DNA from: an uncultured Nioella sp.
GTDB taxonomy: Bacteria > Pseudomonadota > Alphaproteobacteria > Rhodobacterales > Rhodobacteraceae
Length of the DNA: 64,000 bases
Reading direction: 5' to 3'
Assembly: GCA_947498125.1 (NCBI GenBank)
Contig: CANMJH010000002.1
Coordinates: forward strand, 186,001-250,000
Below the pieces are notes generated by a model. It saw only the letters and a program-made list of their open reading frames with translations. It did not search any database and was not told the DNA's origin. A program made the translations under genes and the position numbers. Shown piece by piece: positions 54,185-63,112 of this stretch; position 1 is the first letter of the stretch, and each line of letters opens with the position of its first letter.

Positions 54185-55207
54185 TTAGCCCTTTTTCAGG
54201 CAACGCTTTCCAAGGGTCTCGGCGATCTGCACTGCATTCAGCGCTGCACCTTTGCGGAGGTTGTCGGAGACGCACCACAGGTTGATGCCGTTTTCAATTG
54301 TCGAATCCTGACGGATGCGGCTGATGAAAGTCGCGAAGTCGCCCACGCATTCAACCGGGGTGACATAGCCGCCATCTTCGCGCTTATCGACGACCAGAAT
54401 ACCCGGCGCGGTGCGCAGAATCTCGCGGGCTTCATCCTCGTCCAAGAACTCTTCGAACTCAATGTTCACCGATTCAGAATGACCAACAAAAACCGGCACG
54501 CGCACGCAGGTCGCGGTTACCTTGATGTTTTTGTCGACAATCTTCTTGGTCTCGGCGACCATCTTCCATTCTTCTTTGGTCGAGCCATCATCCAAGAACA
54601 CATCGATATGCGGAATCACATTGAACGCAATCTGCTTTGGATAGACTTTTGGCGCTTTTTCCTGACCCGGCACATACATGCCTTTGGTCTGGTCCCAAAG
54701 CTCGTCAATTGCTTCTTTGCCGGAACCCGACACAGACTGATAGGTCGACACAACAACCCGTTTGATCGTCGCGCGGTCATGCAGCGGCTTAAGCGCCACA
54801 ACCATCTGCGCGGTCGAGCAGTTGGGATTCGCGATGATCATCTTGTTTTTATAGTTATCGACGGCCTCGGGGTTCACTTCTGGCACGACCAACGGAATTT
54901 CCGGGTCGTAGCGATAAAGCGACGAGTTATCGATCACGACGCAACCGGCCTTCGCGGCTTTTGGCGCGTATTTTTTGGTGGCATCGGACCCGATGGCAAA
55001 CAAAGCCATGTCCCAACCGGTGAAATCGAATGTATCGAGATCCTGGGTGGTCACAACAGTATCACCGAAGCTGCACTCGGTCCCGAGCGAACGACGCGAC
55101 GCCAATGCGGCAAGCTCATCCACAGGGAACTGGCGCTCGGCCAGAATGTTCAGCATTTCGCGGCCCACGTTCCCCGTGGCACCGACAACGGCAATTCTAT
55201 AGCCCAT
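54185..55207 (-). CDS. asd: Aspartate-semialdehyde dehydrogenase
   Basis: A 340-residue NADPH-dependent enzyme that reduces aspartyl phosphate to the semialdehyde, feeding lysine, DAP, threonine and methionine. The cofactor loop is VVGATGNVGREML and the catalytic cysteine lies in NPNCSTAQMV. YQSVSGSGKEAIDEL is another family hallmark. It supplies the precursor of the DapD and DapE steps encoded elsewhere in the window. A single-gene unit. Confidence 0.96.
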   Translation of the reverse strand: MGYRIAVVGATGNVGREMLNILAERQFPVDELAALASRRSLGTECSFGDTVVTTQDLDTFDFTGWDMALFAIGSDATKKYAPKAAKAGCVVIDNSSLYRYDPEIPLVVPEVNPEAVDNYKNKMIIANPNCSTAQMVVALKPLHDRATIKRVVVSTYQSVSGSGKEAIDELWDQTKGMYVPGQEKAPKVYPKQIAFNVIPHIDVFLDDGSTKEEWKMVAETKKIVDKNIKVTATCVRVPVFVGHSESVNIEFEEFLDEDEAREILRTAPGILVVDKREDGGYVTPVECVGDFATFISRIRQDSTIENGINLWCVSDNLRKGAALNAVQIAETLGKRCLKKG

Positions 55208-55437
55208 AGTCCTTTGGTCCTTTTTTGTCTGGGAACAGGGCGGCTCTTAGCGCAAGAACCCGGTGAGGAAAAGGGCCTTGACATGAGGCAACGCGCGATC
55301 GGCTTAACTGTGTTATTCATGCCCTGCATTAGCCGAAGACAATATCAAATGATTGTTTCAAATATTCGCTCCCCAATTTTAGAAGAATCCTAATAAATTG
55401 GTGGAAAATGCACTTTGATCAGTAAGGATTTTTATCC

Positions 55438-56880
55438 ATGGGACTTGAGATTGCATTCCCTTTACTCACGGCCTTGTTTGGCCTGACGTTTTTATTTGGG
55501 TCATCAGACAGCGGTGACGAAGACTTGAATGAAAGCGAAAGTGAACCCCAAATTCAAACGGTTACCGGGACCAGCGCAGACGACTTGCTCGTCGGCAGCG
55601 ATGGAAACGAAACCCTAGTTGGGGAGGGCGGGGACGATACAATCGACGCCGGCGACGGCGACGACCTTGTTGAAGGTGGTGAAGGCAGAGACCTGTTGGA
55701 TGGCGGACCTGGAAATGACACGCTCTATGGTCAGGCCGATTTAGATACCATTTTTGGCGGCGAAGGTGATGACCTTTTGGAAGGCGGCGAGGGGAACGAC
55801 TTACTTGTGTCCCATGGGGATATTGCCTTTGATCCGTTTTTTGAATCCTACGACGGATTTCCGGAAGCCGACCTCGGAGCAGATACATTGGATGGCGGGG
55901 CTGGCAATGACAGCCTTGTGGCGCTGGATGCCCCAGAGTATTCCGGGCCTGAATCCTCGGATCTGGTCTTAGGCGGCGGCGGAAATGATCATTTGGTGGG
56001 CGATGCCGGCGACACCTTGAGCGGCGGCAACGGAGCAGATCGTTTTGAAGTTTTGACACGCCTTGACGAGAATTCGCCTGTCACGATCACGGACTTTGAC
56101 CCGAGTAATGAGACCCTGAAGATTCATCTTTTTGCTGAGGATGGCGCACCCACCCCCATTTCGCTGATCCTTCAGGAAGCCGCAAACGGAGGGGCAGACA
56201 TAGTCAATGGCGCAGACGTTTTGGTACACCTTGAGGGCGTATCCATAGGCGAGAATATTGAATTCGATCTCGTTGTGAATTGTGCCGAAGGGCAAGACGT
56301 GACCCTGAGTGAGTCAACGCCGCACCTCTTTATCCGATATGGAAATGACACGATCACTGGCTCTGATGGCGACGATGACATTTATTCTCTGGGCGGCACC
56401 CTATCGGCAGGTCTTCAATCCGCTGAAAACGCGGATATCATTTCAACCGGGGCTGGTAACGACACCGTTGGTTTATTCAGGTCCGTAGGTGCCTCGATCA
56501 ATACCGGTACGGGTGATGACAGCATTTCGTTTGGCACAGCATATGATCTAACGCTCGACGCCGGCGAGGGGGATGATCAAATCTTGTTCTTCGGTAAAGC
56601 CGAAGCTGAAGTTACCGGTGGAAGCGGCATTGATACATTCAATTTCAGTGGATTGGAGCATGGCGACTCGACAATCACTGACTTCGACCCTGCTACCGAA
56701 ACTCTCAACTTTTACTATTCGTCCTCCCAATCAAGTTCGCCGCCAACCGTCACCTTCGAAGACACAAGCGACGGAAGCGGATTGGCGGTTCTCTTGAACG
56801 GAAATGTTGCGGTGACACTTGCTGGGCTTACAGCCGCAGACAGCATATCGTTCAGCATAACCGATGGATTTCCGCCCTAA
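55438..56880 (+). CDS. RTX-type calcium-binding repeat protein with N-terminal hydrophobic leader (first paralogue)
   Basis: A 480-residue acidic protein. Residues 1-21 form a hydrophobic leader (MGLEIAFPLLTALFGLTFLF). After an acidic linker, residues of about 45-150 hold G-G-x-G-x-D-x-U-x nonapeptides (GEGGDDTIDAGDGDD and others) that bind Ca2+. A module beginning ITDFDPSNETL (217) and ITDFDPATETL (413) occurs twice and appears again in the second RTX protein. No canonical C-terminal type I secretion signal is obvious. AAGGA lies upstream of the ATG. Function unknown. Confidence 0.8.
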   Translation: MGLEIAFPLLTALFGLTFLFGSSDSGDEDLNESESEPQIQTVTGTSADDLLVGSDGNETLVGEGGDDTIDAGDGDDLVEGGEGRDLLDGGPGNDTLYGQADLDTIFGGEGDDLLEGGEGNDLLVSHGDIAFDPFFESYDGFPEADLGADTLDGGAGNDSLVALDAPEYSGPESSDLVLGGGGNDHLVGDAGDTLSGGNGADRFEVLTRLDENSPVTITDFDPSNETLKIHLFAEDGAPTPISLILQEAANGGADIVNGADVLVHLEGVSIGENIEFDLVVNCAEGQDVTLSESTPHLFIRYGNDTITGSDGDDDIYSLGGTLSAGLQSAENADIISTGAGNDTVGLFRSVGASINTGTGDDSISFGTAYDLTLDAGEGDDQILFFGKAEAEVTGGSGIDTFNFSGLEHGDSTITDFDPATETLNFYYSSSQSSSPPTVTFEDTSDGSGLAVLLNGNVAVTLAGLTAADSISFSITDGFPP

Positions 56881-57110
56881 AGTATCACTACCGACCAGTA
56901 TTTGCCGTAGTTCAAAGGGCGACGGCTTGACATATGCCTATTTTGCGAACACATGAGCCATGCGTTTGCTTTGCCGCGTGAGCAAAGCGCCCGGATGAGG
57001 CGCAGCAAACCACGATATTCTCCACAGTCCCCCTCACGCAGGGTCTGACGGTCAGAACGGCAGGACGGGATAGGCCCGGACTTGCAGAGTTCCCGATCGT
57101 TCCCTCGCGG

Positions 57111-57128
57111 CCCCGGATCTCTCCGGGG
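57111..57128 (+). promoter_or_regulatory. Stem-loop in the leader of the DEAD-box helicase gene
   Basis: CCCCGGA (57111-57117) pairs with TCCGGGG (57122-57128) around TCTC. It is 48 bases before the helicase start. The rest of the 296-base gap from 56881 to 57176 holds no gene that I can support. A regulatory 5' leader would suit a helicase of this type, which often feeds back on its own mRNA. Confidence 0.35.
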
Positions 57129-57176
57129 CATATACGTTTGACACCCGTGCGCTGTTTTGCGCCGGAAAGGAAACAC

Positions 57177-58448
57177 TTGTTCGATTTTGATATGCTCGGC
57201 TTGTCGCCGACACTCCTGAAAGCCATCCAAGACGCTGGCTTCAAAGAACCCACCCCGATCCAGAACCAAGCCATTCCGCTTGCGCTTGAGGGCCACGACA
57301 TCATGGGCCTTGCCCAAACCGGTACCGGCAAAACGGCGGCCTTTGGCCTGCCGCTGGCCGAGCACCTGCTGCAAATGCAGGGCAAGCCTGATCCCAAGAC
57401 AGTTAAGGCCCTTGTACTTGCGCCAACGCGCGAGCTGGTGAACCAGATTGCGGAAAACCTGAAGGTTTACGTCAAGGGATCAAAACTGCGTATTGGCACC
57501 GTCGTAGGCGGTCAGTCGATCAACACGCAAATCCGGTTCCTGTCGCGCGGGATCGACATCCTTGTCGCCACGCCTGGCCGTTTGATTGACCTGCTGGACC
57601 GAAAAGCCGTGCGTCTTGATACTGCGCAATTCCTTGTTCTGGACGAAGCCGACCAGATGCTGGACATGGGCTTTATCCACGCGCTGCGCCGCATTGCACC
57701 CGAATTGGGTAGCCCGCGCCAGACGATGTTGTTCTCGGCAACGATGCCCAAACAGATGGAAGAGCTGAGCGAAGCCTACCTGACGAACCCACGCAAGGTT
57801 CAGGTATCGCCCCCTGGCAAAGCCGCAGACAAGATCACGCAATCGCTGCATTTCGTGGAAAAGCCCGGCAAACCTGCCAAGCTGATCGAGATGCTGAGAA
57901 AGCATCCCGACACGCTCAGCCTTGTCTTTTCCCGGACAAAACATGGCGCCGAGCGTCTGATGAAGCTGTTGGTGTCCGAAGGGTTTGACGCAGATTCGAT
58001 CCATGGCAACAAAAGCCAAGGCCAGCGCGACCGCGCGATCAAGGCGTTCAAAGCCGGACGGACCAAGATCCTTGTGGCGACTGACGTAGCCGCGCGCGGC
58101 ATTGATATCCCCGATGTGCGCACCGTCTATAATTTCGACCTTCCCGAAGTGCCCGACAATTATGTGCACCGCATCGGCCGCACCGCGCGCGCCGGTAAAG
58201 AAGGGCAAGCGATTGCCTTCTGCTCGGCCGAAGAGATGGGCCTTTTGAAGCAAATCGAAAAAGTCATGAAGATGTCTATTCCGGTCGGTGGCGGTGTTCG
58301 CCCGGAACCGGTTGATCCGCCTAAAAAGTCACGCGGAGGTCCACGTGGGCGTCGTCCGCAAGGAAAACCCCATGCAGGTGGCGGCGGCGGGCAGCCAGCA
58401 AACTCGAACAAGCGGCGCCGTAAACCACGTCGCAGAACAGCTGCATAA
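57177..58448 (+). CDS. DEAD-box ATP-dependent RNA helicase
   Basis: A 423-residue helicase. In order: the Q motif (GFKEPTPIQNQAIPL), motif I (AQTGTGKT), PTRELVNQI, VATPGRL, VLDEADQMLDMGF (DEAD), LFSATMP, then LVATDVAARGIDIPDV and HRIGRTARAG. A basic, glycine-rich tail (GGPRGRRPQGKP) follows. It is RhlE-like. The start is TTG 57177 with AAAGGAAAC upstream, giving FDFDMLGLSPTLL; the frame has no ATG that better fits. A terminator follows. Confidence 0.94.
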   Translation: MFDFDMLGLSPTLLKAIQDAGFKEPTPIQNQAIPLALEGHDIMGLAQTGTGKTAAFGLPLAEHLLQMQGKPDPKTVKALVLAPTRELVNQIAENLKVYVKGSKLRIGTVVGGQSINTQIRFLSRGIDILVATPGRLIDLLDRKAVRLDTAQFLVLDEADQMLDMGFIHALRRIAPELGSPRQTMLFSATMPKQMEELSEAYLTNPRKVQVSPPGKAADKITQSLHFVEKPGKPAKLIEMLRKHPDTLSLVFSRTKHGAERLMKLLVSEGFDADSIHGNKSQGQRDRAIKAFKAGRTKILVATDVAARGIDIPDVRTVYNFDLPEVPDNYVHRIGRTARAGKEGQAIAFCSAEEMGLLKQIEKVMKMSIPVGGGVRPEPVDPPKKSRGGPRGRRPQGKPHAGGGGGQPANSNKRRRKPRRRTAA

Positions 58449-58467
58449 TTGAAAACATATTGCAATG

Positions 58468-58498
58468 AGGGCCGGTTTGTTCCGGCCCTTTCTTTTTT
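58468..58498 (+). terminator. Rho-independent terminator of the DEAD-box helicase gene
   Basis: AGGGCCGG (58468-58475) pairs with CCGGCCCT (58482-58489) around TTTGTT, followed by a T-rich run TTTCTTTTTT. Confidence 0.9.
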
Positions 58499-58691
58499 GC
58501 CCAATGCGCCGCCAAAACGCCATTGATTCGCCACAATCTGGGCATTCGACCTACAGATTGTTTCGCCAGTGTCTCTTATCTTTTGCGGTCTCGAGCATTG
58601 TCTTCAAATGAGATGTTTGTTCCCCATATACCCCAGATATTAATTCTTAACCCTCTGTTAACAATTAAAAAAACAATCGGGGGATTTGACT

Positions 58692-60677
58692 ATGGGATTT
58701 GAACTTCTTCTACCGCTTTTGCTTATTGGTCTCGGTCTGTCATTTTTCATCGGGGATGATGATTCAGATAACGACACAAGCGAAGCCGAAACTGAAACAC
58801 CACCAACCGAAACAAATCCACCCGAGACGACGCCGATTCCCGCCTCGGGCTTTACCAATGGCGATGACAGCGCGTTTCTTGGCGGTGGAGACGAAAGCGC
58901 GTTTGGCAAAGGTGGTAACGACACCATAAACGGCGGTCCGGGCGATGACACGATTGGCGGCGGTCCGGGCGACGATCTGCTGGGTGGCAACACCGGAAGC
59001 GACGAGATTGACGGCGGGTTTGGATTTGACACCATAAACGGTGGATTTGGCCCTGATGAATTGACCGGCGGCCCTGCGAGCGACGAAATTTTTGGTGGCT
59101 TTGGCAATGACCTTTTGGTCGGCGAACAAGGCGACGATTCCCTTGATGGCGAAGACGGAAGCGATACGCTGTTTGGCGGCGTTGGGTTTGATACTTTAAC
59201 CGGCGGCCCGGGCAATGACTTGGCCTATGGCGGCGCTGGCTATGACAGTATCGAAGGCAATGACGGGATGGATACGCTGTATGGCGGCCCCGGCCTCGAT
59301 ACGCTGCAAGGACAGGGCGATGATGATTTCATCGCAGGCGGCCCCGGTGAAGACTGGATTGAAGGTGGCGACGGTGACGACGAACTGCTTGGAAATGCCG
59401 GGGATGATTTTCTGGATGGTCAAGCGGGCGATGACACGATCTCTGGCAATGATGGGTCCGACCTGATCGAAGGTGGATCCGGCGCGGACAACATTAGCGG
59501 CAATAACGGCGACGACGTCATTTTCGCGGGTCCAGACAACGACACTGTGTTCGGGAATGCCGGTAACGATGGCATTTACGGTGACGGCGGCGATGACTGG
59601 ATCGAAGGCGGTATCGGCGATGACGATATTTATGGCGGCACCGGGGATGATTTCCTCGATGGTCAGTCGGGCAATGACACTCTTTTTGGTGACGATGGCG
59701 ATGACCTGATCGAAGGTGGCACTGGCGAAGACTTCATCAGTGGCGATGATGGCGATGATGTCATCTTTGGCGGCCCTGACAATGACACCGTCGATGGCGG
59801 TGCAGGCAGCGATGCGGTTTATGGCGATGGCGGCGATGATCTGTTGATCAGCACAAGCGGTTTTGATTTGCTCGAAGGCGGCACCGGCAACGATACGTTG
59901 CAATTTGCCCTTGCTGGCGACTTTTTCGGCAACGAAGGCGATGACCTGCTAGAGAATATCCCGGAAAGCGCTGGCATCGATTTGGCAGCCAATGGAGTCT
60001 ACGTAGATGGCGGCATTGGTAATGACACGATCACAGTTGGTCAGGCCAATTCTTCGCAACTGCTCGGTGGTGCCGGAGACGACGTCATTACTGCCGCTGA
60101 CATGGACGGCTCCGTTGTATATGGCGGCGAAGGTGACGACACAATCGATGTTGAACTGATCGTCGGCCTGGGCAGCGCTGGTGACATCCAAGGCGATGAA
60201 GGCGACGATTCCATCACGGTCGGCACAGCCATTGACGCAGCTGTTCTTGGCGGTGAAGGCAATGATACCCTGACTGTAGGTGCCGCGTTAGGCGCCACGA
60301 TTTTGGGCGGCGATGGAGACGATGAAATCGCGGTCGGCATTGCCACCGGTGGCGGCGACCCCGCAACAGAAGAGAACATCATCTCGGGCGGAGACGGCGT
60401 CGACAGCTTTACCATCTCAATGGATGGCGGTAGCTATACAGCGCCGGTCATCGAGGATTTCGACCCTGCTACCGAAACGCTGGAAGTTCGTATTGAACTG
60501 CCACAGGCAACCATTGATCTGGGCGCGATTGCCATTTCGCTGGAAGATGATGGTGAGGGCGGCAGCGATGTCATCCTGACACTGGGCGATGGGACCGAGT
60601 TGCCGGTGATTGGCCTTGAGGGCGTCCTGCCCACGTCCAGCACCGCGAATATCTCGGTCACACTAATCGCGGCCTGA
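58692..60677 (+). CDS. RTX-type calcium-binding repeat protein with N-terminal hydrophobic leader (second paralogue)
   Basis: A 661-residue acidic protein. The leader MGFELLLPLLLIGLGLSFFI matches that of the first RTX protein (MGxE...PLL...GL.F). After an acidic, Pro/Thr-rich linker (ETETPPTETNPPETTPIP), residues of about 60-420 are RTX nonapeptides. A 243-base stretch is duplicated in tandem within it. The C-terminal module starts IEDFDPATETL (587) and resembles those of the first protein. GGGGGA precedes ATG 58692. No type I transporter genes are nearby. Confidence 0.82.
   Translation: MGFELLLPLLLIGLGLSFFIGDDDSDNDTSEAETETPPTETNPPETTPIPASGFTNGDDSAFLGGGDESAFGKGGNDTINGGPGDDTIGGGPGDDLLGGNTGSDEIDGGFGFDTINGGFGPDELTGGPASDEIFGGFGNDLLVGEQGDDSLDGEDGSDTLFGGVGFDTLTGGPGNDLAYGGAGYDSIEGNDGMDTLYGGPGLDTLQGQGDDDFIAGGPGEDWIEGGDGDDELLGNAGDDFLDGQAGDDTISGNDGSDLIEGGSGADNISGNNGDDVIFAGPDNDTVFGNAGNDGIYGDGGDDWIEGGIGDDDIYGGTGDDFLDGQSGNDTLFGDDGDDLIEGGTGEDFISGDDGDDVIFGGPDNDTVDGGAGSDAVYGDGGDDLLISTSGFDLLEGGTGNDTLQFALAGDFFGNEGDDLLENIPESAGIDLAANGVYVDGGIGNDTITVGQANSSQLLGGAGDDVITAADMDGSVVYGGEGDDTIDVELIVGLGSAGDIQGDEGDDSITVGTAIDAAVLGGEGNDTLTVGAALGATILGGDGDDEIAVGIATGGGDPATEENIISGGDGVDSFTISMDGGSYTAPVIEDFDPATETLEVRIELPQATIDLGAIAISLEDDGEGGSDVILTLGDGTELPVIGLEGVLPTSSTANISVTLIAA
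59352..59837 (+). repeat. Tandem 243-base duplication inside the second RTX gene
   Basis: Two copies of 81 codons (nine nonapeptides), 59352-59594 and 59595-59837, encode near-identical runs starting DWIEGG and then GDDFLDGQ. Later landmarks such as DDVIF, GPDNDTV and YGDGGDD recur at exactly the same spacing. The copies differ mainly at third positions, so the event is not very recent. It lengthens the calcium-binding parallel beta roll. Confidence 0.75.
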
Positions 60678-60743
60678 GTAAGCCTTTGAGAGGGAAAAGG
60701 GCGCTCGCATCAGCGTCCAGAATGTTCAATCTCGTTGAAAATC

Positions 60744-60779
60744 TGAAGGCCTTGCCGATTGGCTTGGCCTTCATTTCCC
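60744..60779. terminator. Terminator shared by the second RTX gene and the YitT gene
   Basis: TGAAGGCC (60744-60751) pairs with GGCCTTCA (60766-60773), with further pairing in the loop, followed by TTTCCCTT rightward. The right arm overlaps the YitT stop codon. Leftward it is followed by GATTTTC. It can serve both converging genes. Confidence 0.6.
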
Positions 60780-61418
60780 TTCAGGCGCGTCTTTCGGGGT
60801 TGCCCGCCCGTAACCGGGGCGTCCCGCTCCACTTTGGGTCACATCGAAGTTCCAAACGATAATGACGTTAGTCACGAATGCGCCCAGGAACGAATAAGCC
60901 AGTTGGTCCCAACTTAGAACGAGGGCCGAAACAGCAAAAACGCAAGCATCAACCCCAAGCTGAAACCAGCCCGCTTTAAATCCAGTGCGTTGCTCGATGA
61001 TGATGCCCAGAATAGTCATACCACCAGCCGAAGCATTATGGCGAAAGATGGCGATCAGCCCCACGCCAGTGCAGGCGCCGCCAAGAATGGCCGCAAGGCC
61101 GGTATGCAGCGTCTCAAAGCTCATGTAGCTGGGCAATATCTGTACGAGGGTCGAAATCCCCAAAACCACTATAACAGTGCGCAGAGCGAATACCGGGCCG
61201 CGGCGTATCCATGCGAGGATCAGAAAGGGCGCTCCGACGGCGAAGAATATGGGGCCGAACCCGAATGGCAGAACGTAGGACAGCAAGATCGCTAATCCTG
61301 CCGTCTGCCCGGTTACCAATCCTGCAGCCTTTAGAAAGACAACACCAAGACTGCACATCAGAACACCAAAGACGAGGCCTTGCAGATCAAAAAGAGTCAG
61401 GAGGGGCTTTTGGTCCAT
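60771..61418 (-). CDS. YitT-family membrane protein
   Basis: A 215-residue inner-membrane protein with about six hydrophobic segments. Family traits include LVTGQTAGLAILLSYVLPFG near the N-terminus and GVGLIAIFRHNASAGGMTIL then GIIIEQRTGFKAGW in the second half. The function is unknown. ATG 61418 has GAGGAATT upstream; an in-frame ATG at 61454 lacks a ribosome site. It converges on the second RTX gene. Confidence 0.85.
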   Translation of the reverse strand: MDQKPLLTLFDLQGLVFGVLMCSLGVVFLKAAGLVTGQTAGLAILLSYVLPFGFGPIFFAVGAPFLILAWIRRGPVFALRTVIVVLGISTLVQILPSYMSFETLHTGLAAILGGACTGVGLIAIFRHNASAGGMTILGIIIEQRTGFKAGWFQLGVDACVFAVSALVLSWDQLAYSFLGAFVTNVIIVWNFDVTQSGAGRPGYGRATPKDAPEGK

Positions 61419-61582
61419 ATCCAATTCCTCGAATAATCGACCTGACTTGATCATGCTGCATTGCAGAATGCAACACTTCGCTCACGCAGCATAGCCCTGA
61501 ACAGCATATAGTTCTGAGTAAGGGCAGATATGCGCACAATCGCTCTGCGGAAGACACAAATAAAGAATGTCTCCCACCGGAA

Positions 61583-61610
61583 AACGTAGCGAATGTTCCG
61601 TCGCTACGTT
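61583..61610. repeat. Perfect 10-base inverted repeat between YitT and D-amino-acid transaminase genes
   Basis: AACGTAGCGA (61583-61592) pairs with TCGCTACGTT (61601-61610) around an eight-base loop. Leftward it is followed by TTTTCC, so it may terminate the transaminase transcript, whose stop is 57 bases away. No other feature is seen in the 248-base gap. Confidence 0.45.
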
Positions 61611-61666
61611 CGAAGATATTGGTTGCGTAGGTCCGATGTGACCCTGCGATCCGGCATTTTTATGTT

Positions 61667-62530
61667 TTAGACCGCCGCTTTACGCATCTCTTCGAGATAG
61701 ATCTCGCGGATACGTGGCACCATGTCACCAACGGTTCCATCACCTACTTTTTCGCCATCAATTTCAACCACGGGCATGACAAAGGCAGACGCCGAGGTAA
61801 AGAAAGCCTCTTTTGCGTTTTGTGCTTCTTCGATGGTGAAGGGGCGTTCTTCGACCTTGATTTGCGCCTCGCGGGCGAACCGCAAAACTGCGGCGCGGGT
61901 GATGCCGTGCAGGATGTCGTTGGACAACTGGCGGGTGACAATCGTGCCCTCTTTGGTAACGATATAGGCGTTGTTAGACGTGCCCTCGGTCACGAACCCA
62001 TCTTCAACCAGCCAAGCGTCATCGCAGCCCTGTTCCTTGGCGGCCATTTTGCCAAGCGACGGATAAAGCAGTTGAACGGTTTTGATATCACGACGCCCCC
62101 AACGCAGGTCTTCAAACGAGATGACCTTGATGCCCTTTTGCGCCGTTGGGTTATTGGCAAGGCCCGGTTTGTTTTGCGTGAACAACACAATCCCGGGAGG
62201 TGTGTCTTCGGGTGGAAAGGCAAAATCGCGATCGGCCGCGGCGCCGCGTGTGACCTGAAGATAGATCAGACCCTCGTCAATCTCGTTGACGCGCACCAGT
62301 TCGCGGTGAATTTCCAGCAGCTCTTCGGTTGTAACGGGGCTGCGCATTTTCAGCTCATCCAATGAGCGCTGCAGGCGTTTGGCATGGCCGTCGAAATCGA
62401 TCAACTTGCCGTCGAGAACCGACGTAACTTCGTAAACGCCATCCGCAAACAAAAACGCGCGGTCGAAAATCGAGATCTTGGCCTCGGTTTCAGGGACATA
62501 TTCGCCATTTACATAGACGGTGCGGGTCAT
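61667..62530 (-). CDS. dat: D-amino-acid transaminase
   Basis: A 287-residue PLP fold-type IV aminotransferase. VNGEYVPETEAKISIFDRAF then LFADGVYEVTSV at the start and KTVQLLYPSLGKMAAKEQGC around the catalytic region are typical of D-alanine-type aminotransferases rather than BCATs; TEGTSNNAYIV completes the pattern. It makes D-glutamate or D-alanine for murein. AGGAGAG precedes ATG 62530. The longer frame extends into the upstream gap without need. It could also act on branched-chain substrates. Confidence 0.88.
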   Translation of the reverse strand: MTRTVYVNGEYVPETEAKISIFDRAFLFADGVYEVTSVLDGKLIDFDGHAKRLQRSLDELKMRSPVTTEELLEIHRELVRVNEIDEGLIYLQVTRGAAADRDFAFPPEDTPPGIVLFTQNKPGLANNPTAQKGIKVISFEDLRWGRRDIKTVQLLYPSLGKMAAKEQGCDDAWLVEDGFVTEGTSNNAYIVTKEGTIVTRQLSNDILHGITRAAVLRFAREAQIKVEERPFTIEEAQNAKEAFFTSASAFVMPVVEIDGEKVGDGTVGDMVPRIREIYLEEMRKAAV

Positions 62531-62627
62531 TGCGGCTCTCCTAACTCTGTTCCGCGATTTCTTACGCAAAGGCGGCGGTAAGGAAAGACCAAAATTGTAG
62601 GGGATACATTCTATCGCATCCCGGTTT

Positions 62628-63041
62628 TCACGGCGCGGCCTTGCTTCTGAGCTGTTGTTTTCCGGCAAGTCGCATAAGTTTCCGGAATGTCTCGCACTCT
62701 AAATGGCTCTCGGCAGGGCATTTGGCGGCATGCAAAAGCCCCTCGCGCATTGCCTGCAATTGCCGGATTTGCCCTTCGATTTCCACTGCCTTTTTCATCA
62801 GCGTATCGCGGTCAATATGGGGGCCGTCTTTGCCGAACATCTGTTGAATGTCAGACAGACGGAACCCAGACGCTTTGCCAAGAGCGATGAGGTTCAGCCA
62901 GTCCAATACCGACGGATCAAAAAGGCGCCTTAACCCGCGCCGACCAATGGCATGAATGAGGCCCTTTTCTTCGTAATATCTAAGTGTCGAAGCCGGGACG
63001 CCCGTACGCTTGGCCACTTCCGAAATATCCAGATCTTTCAT
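62628..63041 (-). CDS. MerR-family transcriptional regulator
   Basis: A 137-residue regulator. The winged helix is at the N-terminus (DISEVAKRTGVPASTLRYYE then EKGLI), and a coiled-coil (about 80-105) and a short C-terminal part with a cysteine pair (CPAESHLEC) follow. The cysteines are too few and wrongly spaced for a SoxR Fe-S cluster; a metal or electrophile is more likely. It is divergent from the MFS gene and shares its promoter region, so it should activate that gene. Confidence 0.9.
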   Translation of the reverse strand: MKDLDISEVAKRTGVPASTLRYYEEKGLIHAIGRRGLRRLFDPSVLDWLNLIALGKASGFRLSDIQQMFGKDGPHIDRDTLMKKAVEIEGQIRQLQAMREGLLHAAKCPAESHLECETFRKLMRLAGKQQLRSKAAP

Positions 63042-63044
63042 GCC

Positions 63045-63075
63045 TTGACCTCAAGTTTACTTGAAGTGGCACTGT
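63045..63075 (+). promoter_or_regulatory. MerR-type promoter with 19-base spacer and dyad operator
   Basis: TTGACC (63045-63050) and CACTGT (63070-63075) are separated by 19 bases, the length typical of MerR-activated promoters. The spacer starts with TCAAGT-TT-ACTTGA (63051-63064), nearly the same core as the SoxR operator of soxS and at the same offset. The -10 is weak, as expected if activation is needed. It reads toward the MFS gene. Confidence 0.65.
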
Positions 63076-63112
63076 GGAGCTTGCCTAAAAAAATCACAAT
63101 AGGACGTGCGCC

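Noticed and set aside
57089-57102. A second LexA-like site, GTTCCCGATCGTTC, before the helicase gene
   Set aside because: The half-sites are six bases apart, not seven, so it does not meet the alphaproteobacterial LexA rule.
58860-59890. Regularly spaced short repeats suggesting a CRISPR array
   Set aside because: The repeats are in frame with nonapeptides of an RTX protein and vary at codon third positions; there are no unique spacers.
62628-63041. Naming the regulator SoxR from its operator
   Set aside because: SoxR needs four cysteines holding a 2Fe-2S cluster near the C-terminus; only two, wrongly spaced, are present.
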